Source: Lophium mytilinum
Taxonomy: Eukaryota > Ascomycota > Dothideomycetes > Mytilinidiales > Mytilinidiaceae
Reading direction: 5' to 3'
Length of the DNA: 64,000 bases
NCBI GenBank assembly: GCA_010093605.1
Contig: MU004199.1
Coordinates: forward strand, 69,609-133,608
The position numbers were made by a program, and so were the translations under genes. The notes under the pieces were generated by a model. It was not told the origin of the DNA, did no database searches, and saw nothing but the letters and a program-made list of their open reading frames with translations. Every line of letters begins with the position of its first letter. Position 1 is the first letter of the stretch. Of the stretch, positions 20,407 to 31,211 are shown piece after piece.

Positions 20407-21577
20407 ATGGCGGCGGCGACTACGGTATCCGGAATCCAAATCGTAACAGATCCAGGCTCCATCAGCGCCTATAATCGAGGCCCGATCACGACGGCCTTCG
20501 TCCCTCCGCCTTCATGTCTTGCAACGCTCACACTAGCTAGCGCAGGGGCGGATTTGTACGTCGGACATAATGGCGCTTCCTATATTGATCTGTCGTGCTA
20601 TCCTCACGGAACTATGGCCGCTGCGGATTTAGTGACTGATAGCTCTTGGAACATATACTACTGTAAGTGATTCACGTATCCCTCCTATGTTCCCATTCCT
20701 AAAAGCTAACACAAGCAAAGACAGCCCTGCGATCTGCCCTTCTGGTTGGACCGAAGCAACCACTTTCTCTTCTCTTAGTCAAGCTAACCCCAGCAGTGTT
20801 TGGTTCTCCATCGAATCAAACACAAACGTTGCGTTATGCTGCCCCAGGTCTGGACCCTCCTTCCGTCGTCAATTATACATATATGCGCTTACATTTTAAC
20901 GCAGTGAATACAACTACTTCTCTGGTCTCGGCCACCAATGCACCTCCCAGATAACCCAGAATCAAATAGTTCAGTACGTCTTCGCCACCTTCAACGGCGC
21001 GAGCGGGTACGACCGCGGGACTGTGTCGACGAGCACGTTCGCCTCGGATGCTACCGCCTGGGGCGATGGGGTGCCGATCTGGTGGCAGAATTCGGATGAT
21101 GCCCTGCTTGCTGCGGCTTCTACGATGCTTCCTTCGGCTTCTTCGTCAACAGTTCCTACTACTGGTCTCGCAAGTACTGGTGGCACAGCTCGACCATCCG
21201 CCACGACGTCCATCCCATCTTCTACGGCCGCCACTAGCGCTAGCTCGACAGCTGTCCCAGGCGTGGGTGGACTTTCGACTGGTGCGAAGGTCGGGCTTGG
21301 TGTCGGGATACCAGTGGCTATTATAGCTGGGCTAGCGTTGGGGTATCTGCTCTTCCGCAGGCGGCAAGGGAGAGGAACACCCTATGGTGGCGCCACAGAC
21401 GTGCAGTTGGGAAAGTATAGGCACAATGCGCCCCCTGGACCCTATTATGACGGCCAGCAGCCGCCGAATCAACCTACGCATGAGATATACTCGCAACCGG
21501 AGCCGTATCATAGTATGCATGAGCTTCCTTCGACGACTCAGCAGCGGAGTGGAGATGTAGGGTTTCAATATCGGTGA
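20407..21577 (+). CDS. Single-pass membrane protein with Cys-rich ectodomain and Ser/Thr stalk
   Basis: Three exons, 20407-20662, 20721-20847 and 20905-21577, in frame to 351 residues. The second intron starts with an unusual donor, GTCTGG, chosen because it restores CCPSEYNYFSGLGHQC across the junction. Residues ~25-175 form a Cys-containing domain (PPSCLATL, DLSCYPHG, CPSGWTEA, NVALCCPSEYNY, HQCTSQ). A Ser/Thr/Ala-rich linker (~215-265) leads to a transmembrane helix (KVGLGVGIPVAIIAGLALGYLLFRRRQGR, ~275-300) with a basic stop-transfer, then a ~55-residue Pro/Gln/Tyr-rich cytosolic tail. No N-terminal signal peptide is visible, as in several fungal proteins of this layout. The design resembles cell-wall sensor-like proteins (Mid2/WSC style) but there is no WSC domain; function unknown. 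Confidence 0.85.
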
Positions 21578-21797
21578 TTTGCGGTGAGGATAGCTAGAGT
21601 CATGTTGGAGGCAGTAATAGGATGCTCTAGAAGAACCAATGAAAAGCAAGATATTGGGTTGAAAAGAACGATTCCTTGACGGAGGTCAGAAAGGTCATGT
21701 GATCAGTTACTTGCACGACCTCATTGCCGACTCTTTCCGTTTTCAAAGTATGTTAGAAGCTCCCTCCTCCTACTCATACACACGCCCCTTCCCATGC

Positions 21798-24346
21798 TTA
21801 ACAATCCACACCCGCCGGCCCACCCGCACTCTCAATGGCCCGCCCCACACACCCCTTCTTGAACAGCAAATCAATATTGAACTTCGCCAGATATTCGGTA
21901 TCGTATTGCCCCAGATTCGCAGCCGAGCCGTCGCCCTGCACGCTGTGGTTCTCCCCAAAGCCCCAGCTAGTCACGCTCGTCGGCGTGCACCCATTGATCT
22001 CATCGTGCAGTTTCTTGCCGCCGTCAGTGATCCACCCGTTGCTGTAGATCTCGAAATGCACGAAGCCGATTCCGGGCGTGCGTTGGCAGGAGGCGGCGAC
22101 CTTTTCGTAGGGATTGGAGATCTGGTCGGTTGTGCTCGATGTACAGCATTCATCCCAAATCTTGGAGTCTGGGGCAACGTTAGTTGTTGTGTATGGAGAA
22201 CGCGGAATAGGGGATGTGGAATCTCACTGCCAGAGTCGTAGAGGCACCCGTCGCTGACGTCGAAGTACACGTCGCCATAGTTGGCGGGCCATTGTGCCTG
22301 AAGCTTACAGCCTGGTTGGACATTTCCAGCCATCGAGTTAGTCTTGTCGAAGTTGCCGTAGATGGCGGCGTTTGCGTAGGGCTGGTTCGTGTCTGCGACG
22401 TCTGGAGAAGGCTACTGTTAGGCTCGCTTCTTAAGATGGATGCTGAAGACAGCACTTACTATACTTGGAGTCAAAGGTAGAGTCGCTATCACATCGTGGG
22501 CTTCCGTTGATGCTTGCACAGCCGTTTTTCACGTGCTTGACTGGGTGTTAGTAATTGCGAGTGGGAAGAGAACCAAGGGGGACTTACGACAGCCGTTCCA
22601 GCTGGGTTCGGTATTGGCGTGCTCGTAGGTTGGCAGTTCACATCGTTCGAGCAACCATTTTTGATACAGATCGCACCATTCCGAGTAACGGTGGTTGGGG
22701 GCTCTGAGCAGGTAGGTATGCAAGCTTTACCGTCGCCGAGAACATCCATGCCGTAGGTCTGCTTGCCGAGGCCCTTGTTGAATAAGAGCTCGATGAAAGT
22801 GTTCTCTGCCAGACAAATCAGCACTAACGTTCTTCCTTGATATCTCACGCTTCGCAGTGGACGACTTACTTGCTCCGGCCGGTGCGGTCCATTTGATCGC
22901 ATCCCCAGTCTTGCCACTGGAAACGATGTTTGTAAAGCCTCCGTTCCCTTGCGGGTCAATAACGACCTGCCAATTCTGTACATTCTGACCGGGATCTCCA
23001 CCGAAACCAGAGTCAAACACTGCATTCCAATTCGTCCCGGCATTGTCGGCAGCGGGGACATAAATTCTGATGGAAGGGGCCTTTGCATCGGCAGACACTA
23101 TTGCATGGGCCGTTGGAGTCGCATAGCCTTGAACACATGACGGAGTGATTGTCGGGATAATGGCAGTAACATCAGGTGCCGCTCCCTCTGCAGACTTTGA
23201 AGGTGACGGTGAACTGGAGTGAGATGTTTTCTTGGTCGAAGACAGGGGAGGCAAAGTTTTCGTCCCAGTTGGCGTATGACTAGGCGAGCTAGATGAATGT
23301 GATGACGAGTGAGATGATTTTGACGAATGCGTTGTCTTTGATTGCGTGGTAGAGACTGGCGAGGAAACAGACGAAGAGGAGGATTTGGTCGATCGAGAAC
23401 TGCTGGAAGATACTGAGCTACTGGACGCTGATCCCGTCGAACTTGTACTGCTCATGGATCCAGTCTCTGTCTCGTCGGTAATGATTATGGTGGTGGCAAA
23501 GAAGTTCTGGTCCATGGTGATATATGATTCGGATTGAGTCCCGATATCTGCCTCCTTGGAGGAGAGCATGATAGTGACAGTCTCGGTGATAGTCGGGATC
23601 GAGTTAGATTTAGTAGAAGATGATGAAGAGGATCTCGAGGAAGATTTTCGGGACTTTGAAGAGCTGGGCTTGTCAGAAGGCTTGCTCGTTGGCTTATCAT
23701 GATTATCCTCATCCACTTCGTCAGGTTCCGGATATGCCTCCCTGTTTACGTTAGTACTTAAACCATGCTTGTATTTCGACAAGTTAGACACTCACAAGAC
23801 GAGCCAGGCAGCAGCGGAAGCCAGAACAGCTTCCGAAGCAAACGGGAAAACGACCACACCACCACCGAAGAGAAGAACGGGAAGGTCGAGTGGTGCTCCA
23901 AGGAAGAGTAGACCCAAAAGCGCAAGAGGGGCTAAGTCAGTCGCATCAGGGTAGTCAGATCTGTGGGCTGCCGGAAGTTTGGTAGTTGTGAACCCGACAG
24001 ACTCGGTAGGGTTGGCCGGATTAACAACGACGAACCCGCCACTACCGCCGCTGGACGTTGGTTTCGGTGAAGGAGATACCACTCCAAAGCTGAAAGGGAT
24101 CGTCGAGGTGACCGTCGGAACAATGAAGTGAACGGAGCTGCTGGTAGTTGTGATTACTGCGCTGCTAGACCTGCTCCTGGTTCGACTAGACGATAAGGAT
24201 GTGCTCAAAATGGTACTCGAGTTCGTTCGGGAGAAGGAGGGGCTAGAACTCGAGGAAGATGAAGCGCCGGAGGGCGAGAAAGAAAATGAGGCGGCATGAG
24301 TGATAGCTGGAAGAGCTAGCAATGCGTAGGAGATAAATGTCTTCAT
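21798..24346 (-). CDS. Large secreted Ser/Thr-rich protein with Cys-rich C-terminal region
   Basis: Six exons on the minus strand: 24346-23796, 23741-22870, 22805-22588, 22535-22460, 22401-22228 and 22168-21798; the frame closes to 753 residues. It starts with a signal peptide (MKTFISYALLALPAITHA) and a Ser-rich block. Residues ~140-183 are strongly hydrophobic (LAPLALLGLLFLGAPLDLPVLLFGGG.. and VLASAAAWLVL), unusual inside a secreted protein. An acidic/Lys-Pro hinge and a ~200-residue poly-Ser/Thr stalk follow. The C-terminal ~330 residues are a folded, Cys-containing region: SCVQGY, a fold with NWNAVFDSGFGG and FIELLFNKGLGKQTYGMDVLGDGKACIPTC, then CIKNGCSNDVNCQP, NGCASINGSPRC, DGCLYDSGS, WDECC and a final GCVG. 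No GPI tail. I do not recognise the family; wall-bound protein or effector are guesses. Confidence 0.8.
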
Positions 24347-25374
24347 GATGAGTTTCGGAATAGGAAAAGCAAGACAATCTGAGAGAAGTGATTGAGGACT
24401 TCCGTGGCAGTCGTTACTTATATCACTGCTCTCGAGGTGATGCTCTAATGTAATACAGCCTTACGCCAAGCTTACGCAGCGAGAGACAAAACATATGAAT
24501 TTCTATATTGGGGTCTACTTTCTCACATCATGCGGATACGGCTGAAGTGTTGCTTTGCTTCTCGTGCTTGATTTGGGTGTGGATCTGAAGTGTGGAGAGG
24601 TCGCAAGGGAAACGGAACGATGCGGAGCTTAGACCCTTGAGATGAAATTGTTGGCTAACCCGAAATGAGCACTCAGTAATCCGGGGCCCACAGGATCGTG
24701 AAACGTTCCCTTCAGCCTCAACCCAGATCAAGCATACTCCATGATCGGTCATTTGAGACAGTGGGGCCACGAAGTATGAAATGCGGCAGAGGCGTGATGG
24801 GGGCCGCCCTCCCGCTGCAAGGGGCACATCTCCTCGCGCTTATTCACCAGCTTGCATCTGCGTTAGCCAATTATGGTAAGTTACAGCGGCGAACGAACCA
24901 CAAACCGGCCAAAGCGGCATGCTATTCCAAGACCACGAGGCTTGGATGCTGATTGACCAGTCAAGTACAACATGGTACACGCCCATTTTTATCTCGTACC
25001 TGCATCCGCGTAATTAATCGTGCCTACGAGATCTCCAGGGACTGGCCGTCGTAACCAATGACAATGGAACAGTCAACACACAATACTCGATTTGAAATGC
25101 TAAACTCCACCTAACAGTCAGCCTTGCGGGACTTTGGGGCGGTGGTACTGTCATTTCCCACTCGTGTCACCGTCCAGGTTCTGCATCAATCATCATCACG
25201 TTAATGGGGCCATGAGTGAGATGTCTCTGCCGATGTAAAAAATAGGTAAATATGGTTGGAAGAGTTCAGTGAACACTTTCAACCTCGTAGGCGCATGATA
25301 AATAGAAAGAGCCGCTCACTGCACTTCAATCTTTCATTCTAGCATTATTGGGCCTTCCGTCTCTTGTCTTCACT
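24347..25374. other. Divergent promoter region
   Basis: About 1 kb between the divergent secreted-protein and metallopeptidase genes. A TATA-like GATAAATAG lies at 25297-25305, about 70 bp before the peptidase ATG. No gene or repeat seen. Confidence 0.45.
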
Positions 25375-26905
25375 ATGATTTCTTCCTTAATTTTACTTCC
25401 TGTCTTCTTTTGGCATGTTACCTCTCATCCCCATTACGTCCCACGCGAGAACAAAGAAACCGGGAAACCTACCACTCTCGCCGGAAGTCTATGTGCCTCG
25501 CCATCTTGCACAGTCACTCCAACCTCCCTTTCTTCCCTAGTCTTCACCGCTTCTCCAGTCACTGTAAAGCCGCCTGGTGCCGAATCCTCCATCACCGTCT
25601 CTTTTGACCCGGTTACTACAAAATCATTCCAGCCAGAGACAACCGTACTTGCCAACACTGATACCAAAGGAACCCTCACCCTCGGTAAAGCTACTGTCAC
25701 AGGTCTTAAGGCAACTGCTACAGCAACATACAACCTCTCCCCAACAGAAACATCCCGAGTGGTAGTCGTCGCTGAAGTCGAGGCCACCACCCAGCTCTAT
25801 TTCGGCACCTCCGACGACGATAGCACCGGTGGCTCTTGTCCGATCGACGGGCCTTTCTCCCACAACGAAAGACGCGATCTCAACTTCCACCGATCTCTCA
25901 GCAAGCGAAGCGTTCGAATCGCCGACGTGACTAACAGCGACGGTAGCAATCGCGGGCCGCTAATTCAGAGCATGATAGCCGACGCTTTAACTGTTCTCCA
26001 TGCTGTTGATGAGAAGTTGGATAGCTATAACGGGAACTATGCTGGCGTTACCGACCTTGGGTAAGCTCAGCTTCACACCCGAAAGTTGGACAACTCCACG
26101 GCCGACTAACATCGTGAACATAGGTTGACGAGATGGTTCCCTATAAGCCAATTCGGCCGCCTCCACAACATGGTCAAAGCAGAGCTGCGTGCGCTAACTA
26201 ACACCAACACCATCGACCCCGACAACATCCTCACGACCTGGACGACCATGGAGTCGCGGCCCGGCTCGCGCGACCGCAACTGCCGCAGCGAAGACGGCGC
26301 CGAGGGCATCCAAGCCGAAACCAGTCACCGAGAGCTCTCGCTCCCCCCAGCGCCCGGCCAGTCGGATTCGGAAGTGTGTCCCGGGGCTTGGGTTCTCGTC
26401 TGCCCCAAGATCATTAAGAACTACCATTCGCTGGCTATGCCGAAAGACTTTTGCACCAAGAAGAATCCACTAACACGGCAGACGGTGAACAAGAAGCTGC
26501 TCAACACCGACCAGTACAACTTCGATATTGGGATCGGCACTGGCGCGCGCATGGTCATTCACGAGCTCACTCACTTCAGGGACTTGTGCAAAACGGTGCC
26601 GGGGTGGGATTTGGGGGACAATGATAAGCCTGTCGCGTACGTTATACACCGCGTCTCTTGAACGAAAGTAACTTTGCTAATGGAGGGTTCAATTTAGATG
26701 CAACTCAGGCGGGGACTACACCTCGGAAGTCTACAAATACGACGAGTTGAAAGCGCTCAAAGCTTGCTATGAGACTAACCCGGCTGCGGATTGCGGCGGG
26801 CATCCAGGGGATATGGCGATCTTCAATGCGGAGAACTACACTCTGGCTATCATGGAGTGGTACATCAGGAACCTATGTGGCTGGAATACAGGCAAGAATA
26901 CTTAG
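25375..26905 (+). CDS. Secreted aspzincin-like (M35-type) metallopeptidase
   Basis: Three exons, 25375-26060, 26124-26636 and 26698-26905, in frame to 468 residues. Start is the ATG at 25375 opening a signal peptide (MISSLILLPVFFWHVTSHP). Residues ~20-170 look like a Thr/Val-rich beta prodomain; the mature domain follows a dibasic-rich stretch (RRDLNFHRSLSKRSVR). The zinc site is VIHELTHFRDLC (HExxH). Downstream, DCGGHPGDMAIFNAENYTLAIMEWYIRNLCGW parallels the C-terminal part of deuterolysin/lysine-specific endopeptidases (NAD.Y..F/YI), where an Asp completes the zinc site; here the exact third ligand is not obvious, with Asp in ACNSGGDYTSEVY the best candidate. Cysteines at ACYETNPAADCGG and NLCGW suggest disulfides. 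Role: extracellular proteolysis. Confidence 0.85.
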
Positions 26906-27062
26906 AGGATTAGTCGCTGGATGGGATGGTAGGTGATACTGTATTTTAGTCGGGAGGAAATTTAGGACTGCGTCGTACTCCGCGGTATGCCTGAGCCAAT
27001 GGAGATCTTTGACGTAGACTATACTCAATTTTTTGGATCCAAGTCCCATGTATGCTTTTCCT

Positions 27063-28501
27063 TCATGTACTCGCCATCAACTCCTTCATCACCTCTGGAT
27101 TGATAGCAAACCCCTCAAACCCCTCCAACTTCGTCTCATCACTCCCCCCGTGCTCAAAGTCCGGCGGCGGCATCCCCTTGACCATCTTAGCATACTGCCG
27201 CTGCATATACTCCTTATTGATCCGCGTCGTCGGTGTAGCTGCAATATACGTGACACTAGCATCCTCGGTGCCGATATGTTCCGCATCCACCGCATGGCAC
27301 ATCTGCATTCGTCAGTGACATCCCCTCCACACAGCGCTATACCAACAAAACGGGGTCAACTCACATCCGCATGCCACCAAACCGTATCCCCCGCCTCAAT
27401 CGCCGGCGCATGCACCAACGTCTCCCTCAGCCTCAAATGCGGATGCGACGTCGCGCTCAAATACTGCGAATCATTCTTAAACGTGCCCGGAAACCAACTC
27501 CCCTCCGCATCAAACGTCCAAGCCTCCGCATCCATCACCTTCCCGCTATCCGCCGGCGGACTGAAAAACGGCCGCAGCAACACGTACGCAACCTGCCACT
27601 TCACGTTCGGGAATAGCCTGATGGTCCCCTCACGCGGCGCGGTCCTCGTCAGTGCCGTCCACCCCTGGAACGCGCGCAGGACGGTTGATTGCCCGTCGCC
27701 GGGGTACAGCATCTGGTTTGCGTCTTTCCGCGCGTCGAGATCGTAGCAGTCGTGCTCTTCTGGGGCTCCCCCGAAGATCTTTGCGTATGTGCGACGGTAG
27801 TCGGGGTCTGCCCACCGGCACAAGCTTCCAGCGTCGACGTGCGGGCCCAGTCCGAGGAATTGAGACTTCGGGGGCCGGATTCGCACGCCGTCGACGTATA
27901 GTAAAGGGTCTGCGGAGACGTCGGGGTCAGGGGTCCAGTGCCAGAGGTTATTGATCCAGCGCATGAGGGCGATCTGGTTGGGGTGGGTGCGAAGGGCGTT
28001 TTGGGGGGTGGAGTTGTAGAGGTTTAAGATCGAGGGGGGGTCGTCTGGCCAGCCTTTGATGAGGGATTTGTTTGTTGCGACAAAGGTCTTTAGGTTGGCG
28101 AATTGGGCGTCAACTTCGGATTTGGGGATAACGCCTGAGAATATGTTAGATTTTTGAATGCTCTTCGATTTGTATAGAACAACGTGAGGCATACCCTTGA
28201 CAACGAAACACCCAACCCTCCGGATTTCACTCTTCGCATCCTCCGAAACGGATCCCGAAAGCACATCTTGAATGTTTAGTATTGGAATGACTGCATTCCC
28301 CTTCTCTTCCAGTTCCGCCGTCACTTTCTCAAGCGCCGCACACGTCTTCACCCAGCTCTTTCGTAAAGCGTTCTCGCCATACTCTGCGATAATCGCCTTT
28401 TTAGCAGCACCATAATCCCCATCAGCATCATAAATCTCCGCAACCTTCTTATCAAGCACGTACTCTTTCCACGCCGGCCATTCAGTCGTAAGTCCAGGCA
28501 T
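27063..28501 (-). CDS. DUF1479 family protein, Fe(II)/2-oxoglutarate oxygenase-like
   Basis: Three exons on the minus strand: 28501-28195, 28134-27365 and 27302-27063, giving 438 residues. The first intron (60 nt) happens to be a multiple of three and stop-free, but removing it restores the family sequence RRVGCFVVKGVIPKSEVDAQF. Other family marks: SILNLYNSTPQNALRTHPNQ, LMRWINNLWH, GLGPHVDAGSLCRW with the His-x-Asp pair, NVKWQVAYVLLRPFF, and GDTVWWHADVMCHAVD with the distal His across intron 2, then SVTYIAATPTTRINKEYMQRQ. The HxD...H arrangement fits the cupin-type oxygenase fold proposed for DUF1479; the reaction is unknown. No signal peptide; likely cytosolic. Confidence 0.93.
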
Positions 28502-29239
28502 CGCAGTTGGTGATAGACCTATTCTTCGTCTTGCAGCAGAAGCGTCTCGAGGGTTACGTCTCGCCCTTATCCAAACCGCGCCACCTTTTGATGGACATCT
28601 CCTCTAGCCATACAGTAGCTCACACGGTAGCTCATAGCTCTCGGCGCTCCCCGCCGTAGGGATTTGGTGCGGAGTACTACGATGGGAACTATTGGGCGGA
28701 GTAATACGATCGACTATCGTGCGGAGCACTACAATTATTAACTATCACGCGGAGTACTACGGCCCACTAGCAATTCAGCGAACAATGGGGTCACTGGGGG
28801 TAAAGTAGGTTGGCGACGGGATTGGAAGGGTGCTTCCGGAGATCTTCACTAGAGCGCCCAATCACGAAACAGAAGAACACGGACTTGTCCGCTAGCCATG
28901 TAATAGGTGCAAAAAGTTCCGAATGTAGCAGTTCGTGATAGCGGCGGTGGCCAATCATGTAGCAGGTGTTTACGCGACGGGTTTAGAGGGTTTGGGGGGT
29001 TTAGGCTGTTATGAAGCTGAGATATCGCAATCGATAGCGGTGACCTGGAGGGTCGCGATCTTCGGGACGATAGCAGACGCTGGGGATGGAGATATCCGTT
29101 TCGGACTACCAATGCATAATCTGGATAGGCACGATGTTTGGGATCCATAAAAAGATCAAAGGATGGCCTTAACCTACTGAAAGCTGCAACACCAATTCCT
29201 GGGAACGACTTACGAATTCTCTATTCTCCTACAATCACC
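28502..29239. other. Divergent promoter region with a short repeat array
   Basis: 740 bp between the divergent DUF1479 and sugar-transporter genes, containing the GCGGAGTACTAC array at 28669-28760. No gene seen. Confidence 0.5.
28669..28760. repeat. Array of four GCGGAGTACTAC repeats
   Basis: GCGGAGTACTAC (28669-28680), GCGGAGTAATAC (28696-28707), GCGGAGCACTAC (28721-28732), GCGGAGTACTAC (28749-28760); start spacing 27, 25 and 28 bp, with CTATYG/CTATCAC between. The core has a CGG triplet and palindromic AGTACT, as a zinc-cluster factor site could have. A further single GCGGAGTACGACG is present on the minus strand near 26978. Confidence 0.6.
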
Positions 29240-30928
29240 ATGGCGTCTTCTGACCGACAACATGTCTCTCGGCTGGTGCCTCGCAGCTCCTCAACCCTCA
29301 CAGTACTGCTCATAGTAGTAGCTGTGGTGAACTCCGCGGTGAGATCAACCACTCGTGGCACCCTTCTTGATGCAAGCTAAACCCTCAAAAAGACACTGGG
29401 TTTCGACAGCTCCATGATGAACGGCCTCAACATCCTACCCCAGTACAAAGACTACTTCCATCTGAACGCGTCTACCAGAGGCCTCCTGACCGCTGGGTCC
29501 TGGCTCGGCGGCGTCATCGCCACCTTCTTCATGCAATGGGTGCCCGACCGCTTCGGCCGCAAGCCCACTATCCTCATCGCCGCTTGCATCGGCGTCGTCG
29601 CTGCCATCATCCAAGGCGCCGCCCAGAACACCGGCATGTTCGTCATCGGCCGCATTCTCTCTGGCATCGCGGGCCAGCTCTCCGGCGGCGCGGCCCCTAC
29701 TCTGATCGGCGAGACCATCAAGCCGCGGTATCGAGGCACCATTCTCGGCATCTTCTTCTCGTGCTACTATGTTGGTAGTCTGATTGCTTCAGCGGTAAAC
29801 TATCGCACCGTTGACATCGCAACAACATGGGCGTGGCGCATCCCTTCAATCCTCCAGTGCGTGCCAAGTTTGCTATCGCTCGCATGCTTGCCTTTCGTGC
29901 CTGAGTCCCCTCGATGGCTAGTTGCGAACGGGAAACCGGAGCACGCACGGGAGGTGCTTGCGATTGTTTATGAAAACAATGTTTCAGAAACGACGGAGGT
30001 GCTTGAAGAGATCAAAACTACTCTGAAGTATGAAGAGGAGCAGTATCCCGCCAACCCCTGGAAAGAGCTGATCACCGGGACCCCGAATCTGCGGCGGCTG
30101 GTTATTATCGTGTCGTTCGGGCTACTGATCGAGACGCTGGGGAACTTTGTGATCAGCTTTTATCTAGGGACGATGTTGACGCAGGCGGGAATCACAAACC
30201 CAACAACGCAACTGCAGATCAATGTGATTTTGAACTGCTGGTGCTTCGTTGTGGCCGTGGTCGGTAGCTTCTTGCTGGACGTTGTGGGTCGGAGAAAGCA
30301 GACCCTGTGGTGTATGGTGGGAATGATTGCGACGTTTTATATTGCCGGAGGTCTCACAAAGTGTCAGTATCCATTCCTCTTAGGTGCGAGGGCAGTACTT
30401 ACGCATAATAGCTTTTGGCGAGAGCACCAACACAAGCGGCATCTACGCCACTATTGCCTTCATCTTCCTCTTCCAAGGCTTCTACTCCGCATCCATCACG
30501 CCAATGACTACCGCGTACCCCCCGGAAATCATGCCGTATCATACGCGGAATGCTGGTATCGCTGTCTTCCGATTCCTTGACTGCAGCACTGGTACGTTTG
30601 ACTCCTTCCACACTCCTTTTCCTGATTCATATTGACGCTTCTTGCAGGAATGATGTACAGCTTCCTCATGTCGTATGCCATGGACAACCTCGGATGGAAG
30701 TTCTTCATGGTCAACGCATCGTACGACATAATCTTTCTCGTGGTAATGTACTATTTCTGGATTGAGACCAAGGGTATCCCGCTGGAGGAAATTGCGGTAA
30801 AGTTCGGTGACATGGATCTGAGGGAGCTGATTGTGGGAGAAGGGAGCGAGACGATGAGTGACGGAGGTGATGGCAACGCTACGTTTGTGGATAAGGGAGG
30901 CGTTGATATCGGGGTGAAGCAGGCGTAG
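29240..30928 (+). CDS. MFS sugar transporter (lactose permease-like, SP family)
   Basis: Four exons, 29240-29338, 29393-30362, 30412-30591 and 30648-30928; in frame to 509 residues. The second intron uses GTCAGT as donor. SP-family motifs: NSATLGFDSSMMNGLNILPQY at TM1, PDRFGRKPTI after TM2, GRILSGIAGQL at TM4, PESPRWLVANGKPEHARE after TM6, DVVGRRKQTLW after TM8, and a C-terminal IETKGIPLEE (the PETKG box with Ile for Pro). Twelve hydrophobic segments can be counted. It imports a sugar, probably a disaccharide or hexose, at the plasma membrane with protons. It shares its upstream region with the divergent DUF1479 gene, and the two might be co-regulated through the repeat array between them. 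Confidence 0.93.
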
Positions 30929-31211
30929 AGGATGATGAGTTGAAACTCAGCGCTAGTATTGCACTGTTGCTAAGAATAGTAGGCAGCCTATAAATCCTCC
31001 ATCCTTGACTTTTGATATGTTTCTCATGTAGCGAAGGCCTCGAACGTGATGACTTGATGGATGCAGGGTTTCTCTGCGCCCCGTGAGACCTTGAAAGGTG
31101 ATATTAGCAAAATGGACGTTACTACTTCGGTTGAGTGCAGAATATATGCAGACAGAAACGCCACGAGAAGGGCATCTCTAATACGGGGATACAGTGAAGA
31201 GCTCATTACCT

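Noticed and set aside
28135-28194. Reading through the first DUF1479 intron, which is stop-free and a multiple of three
   Set aside because: The 20 extra residues interrupt the family sequence CFVVKGVIPK, and the ends are a normal GTATGC donor and CAG acceptor.
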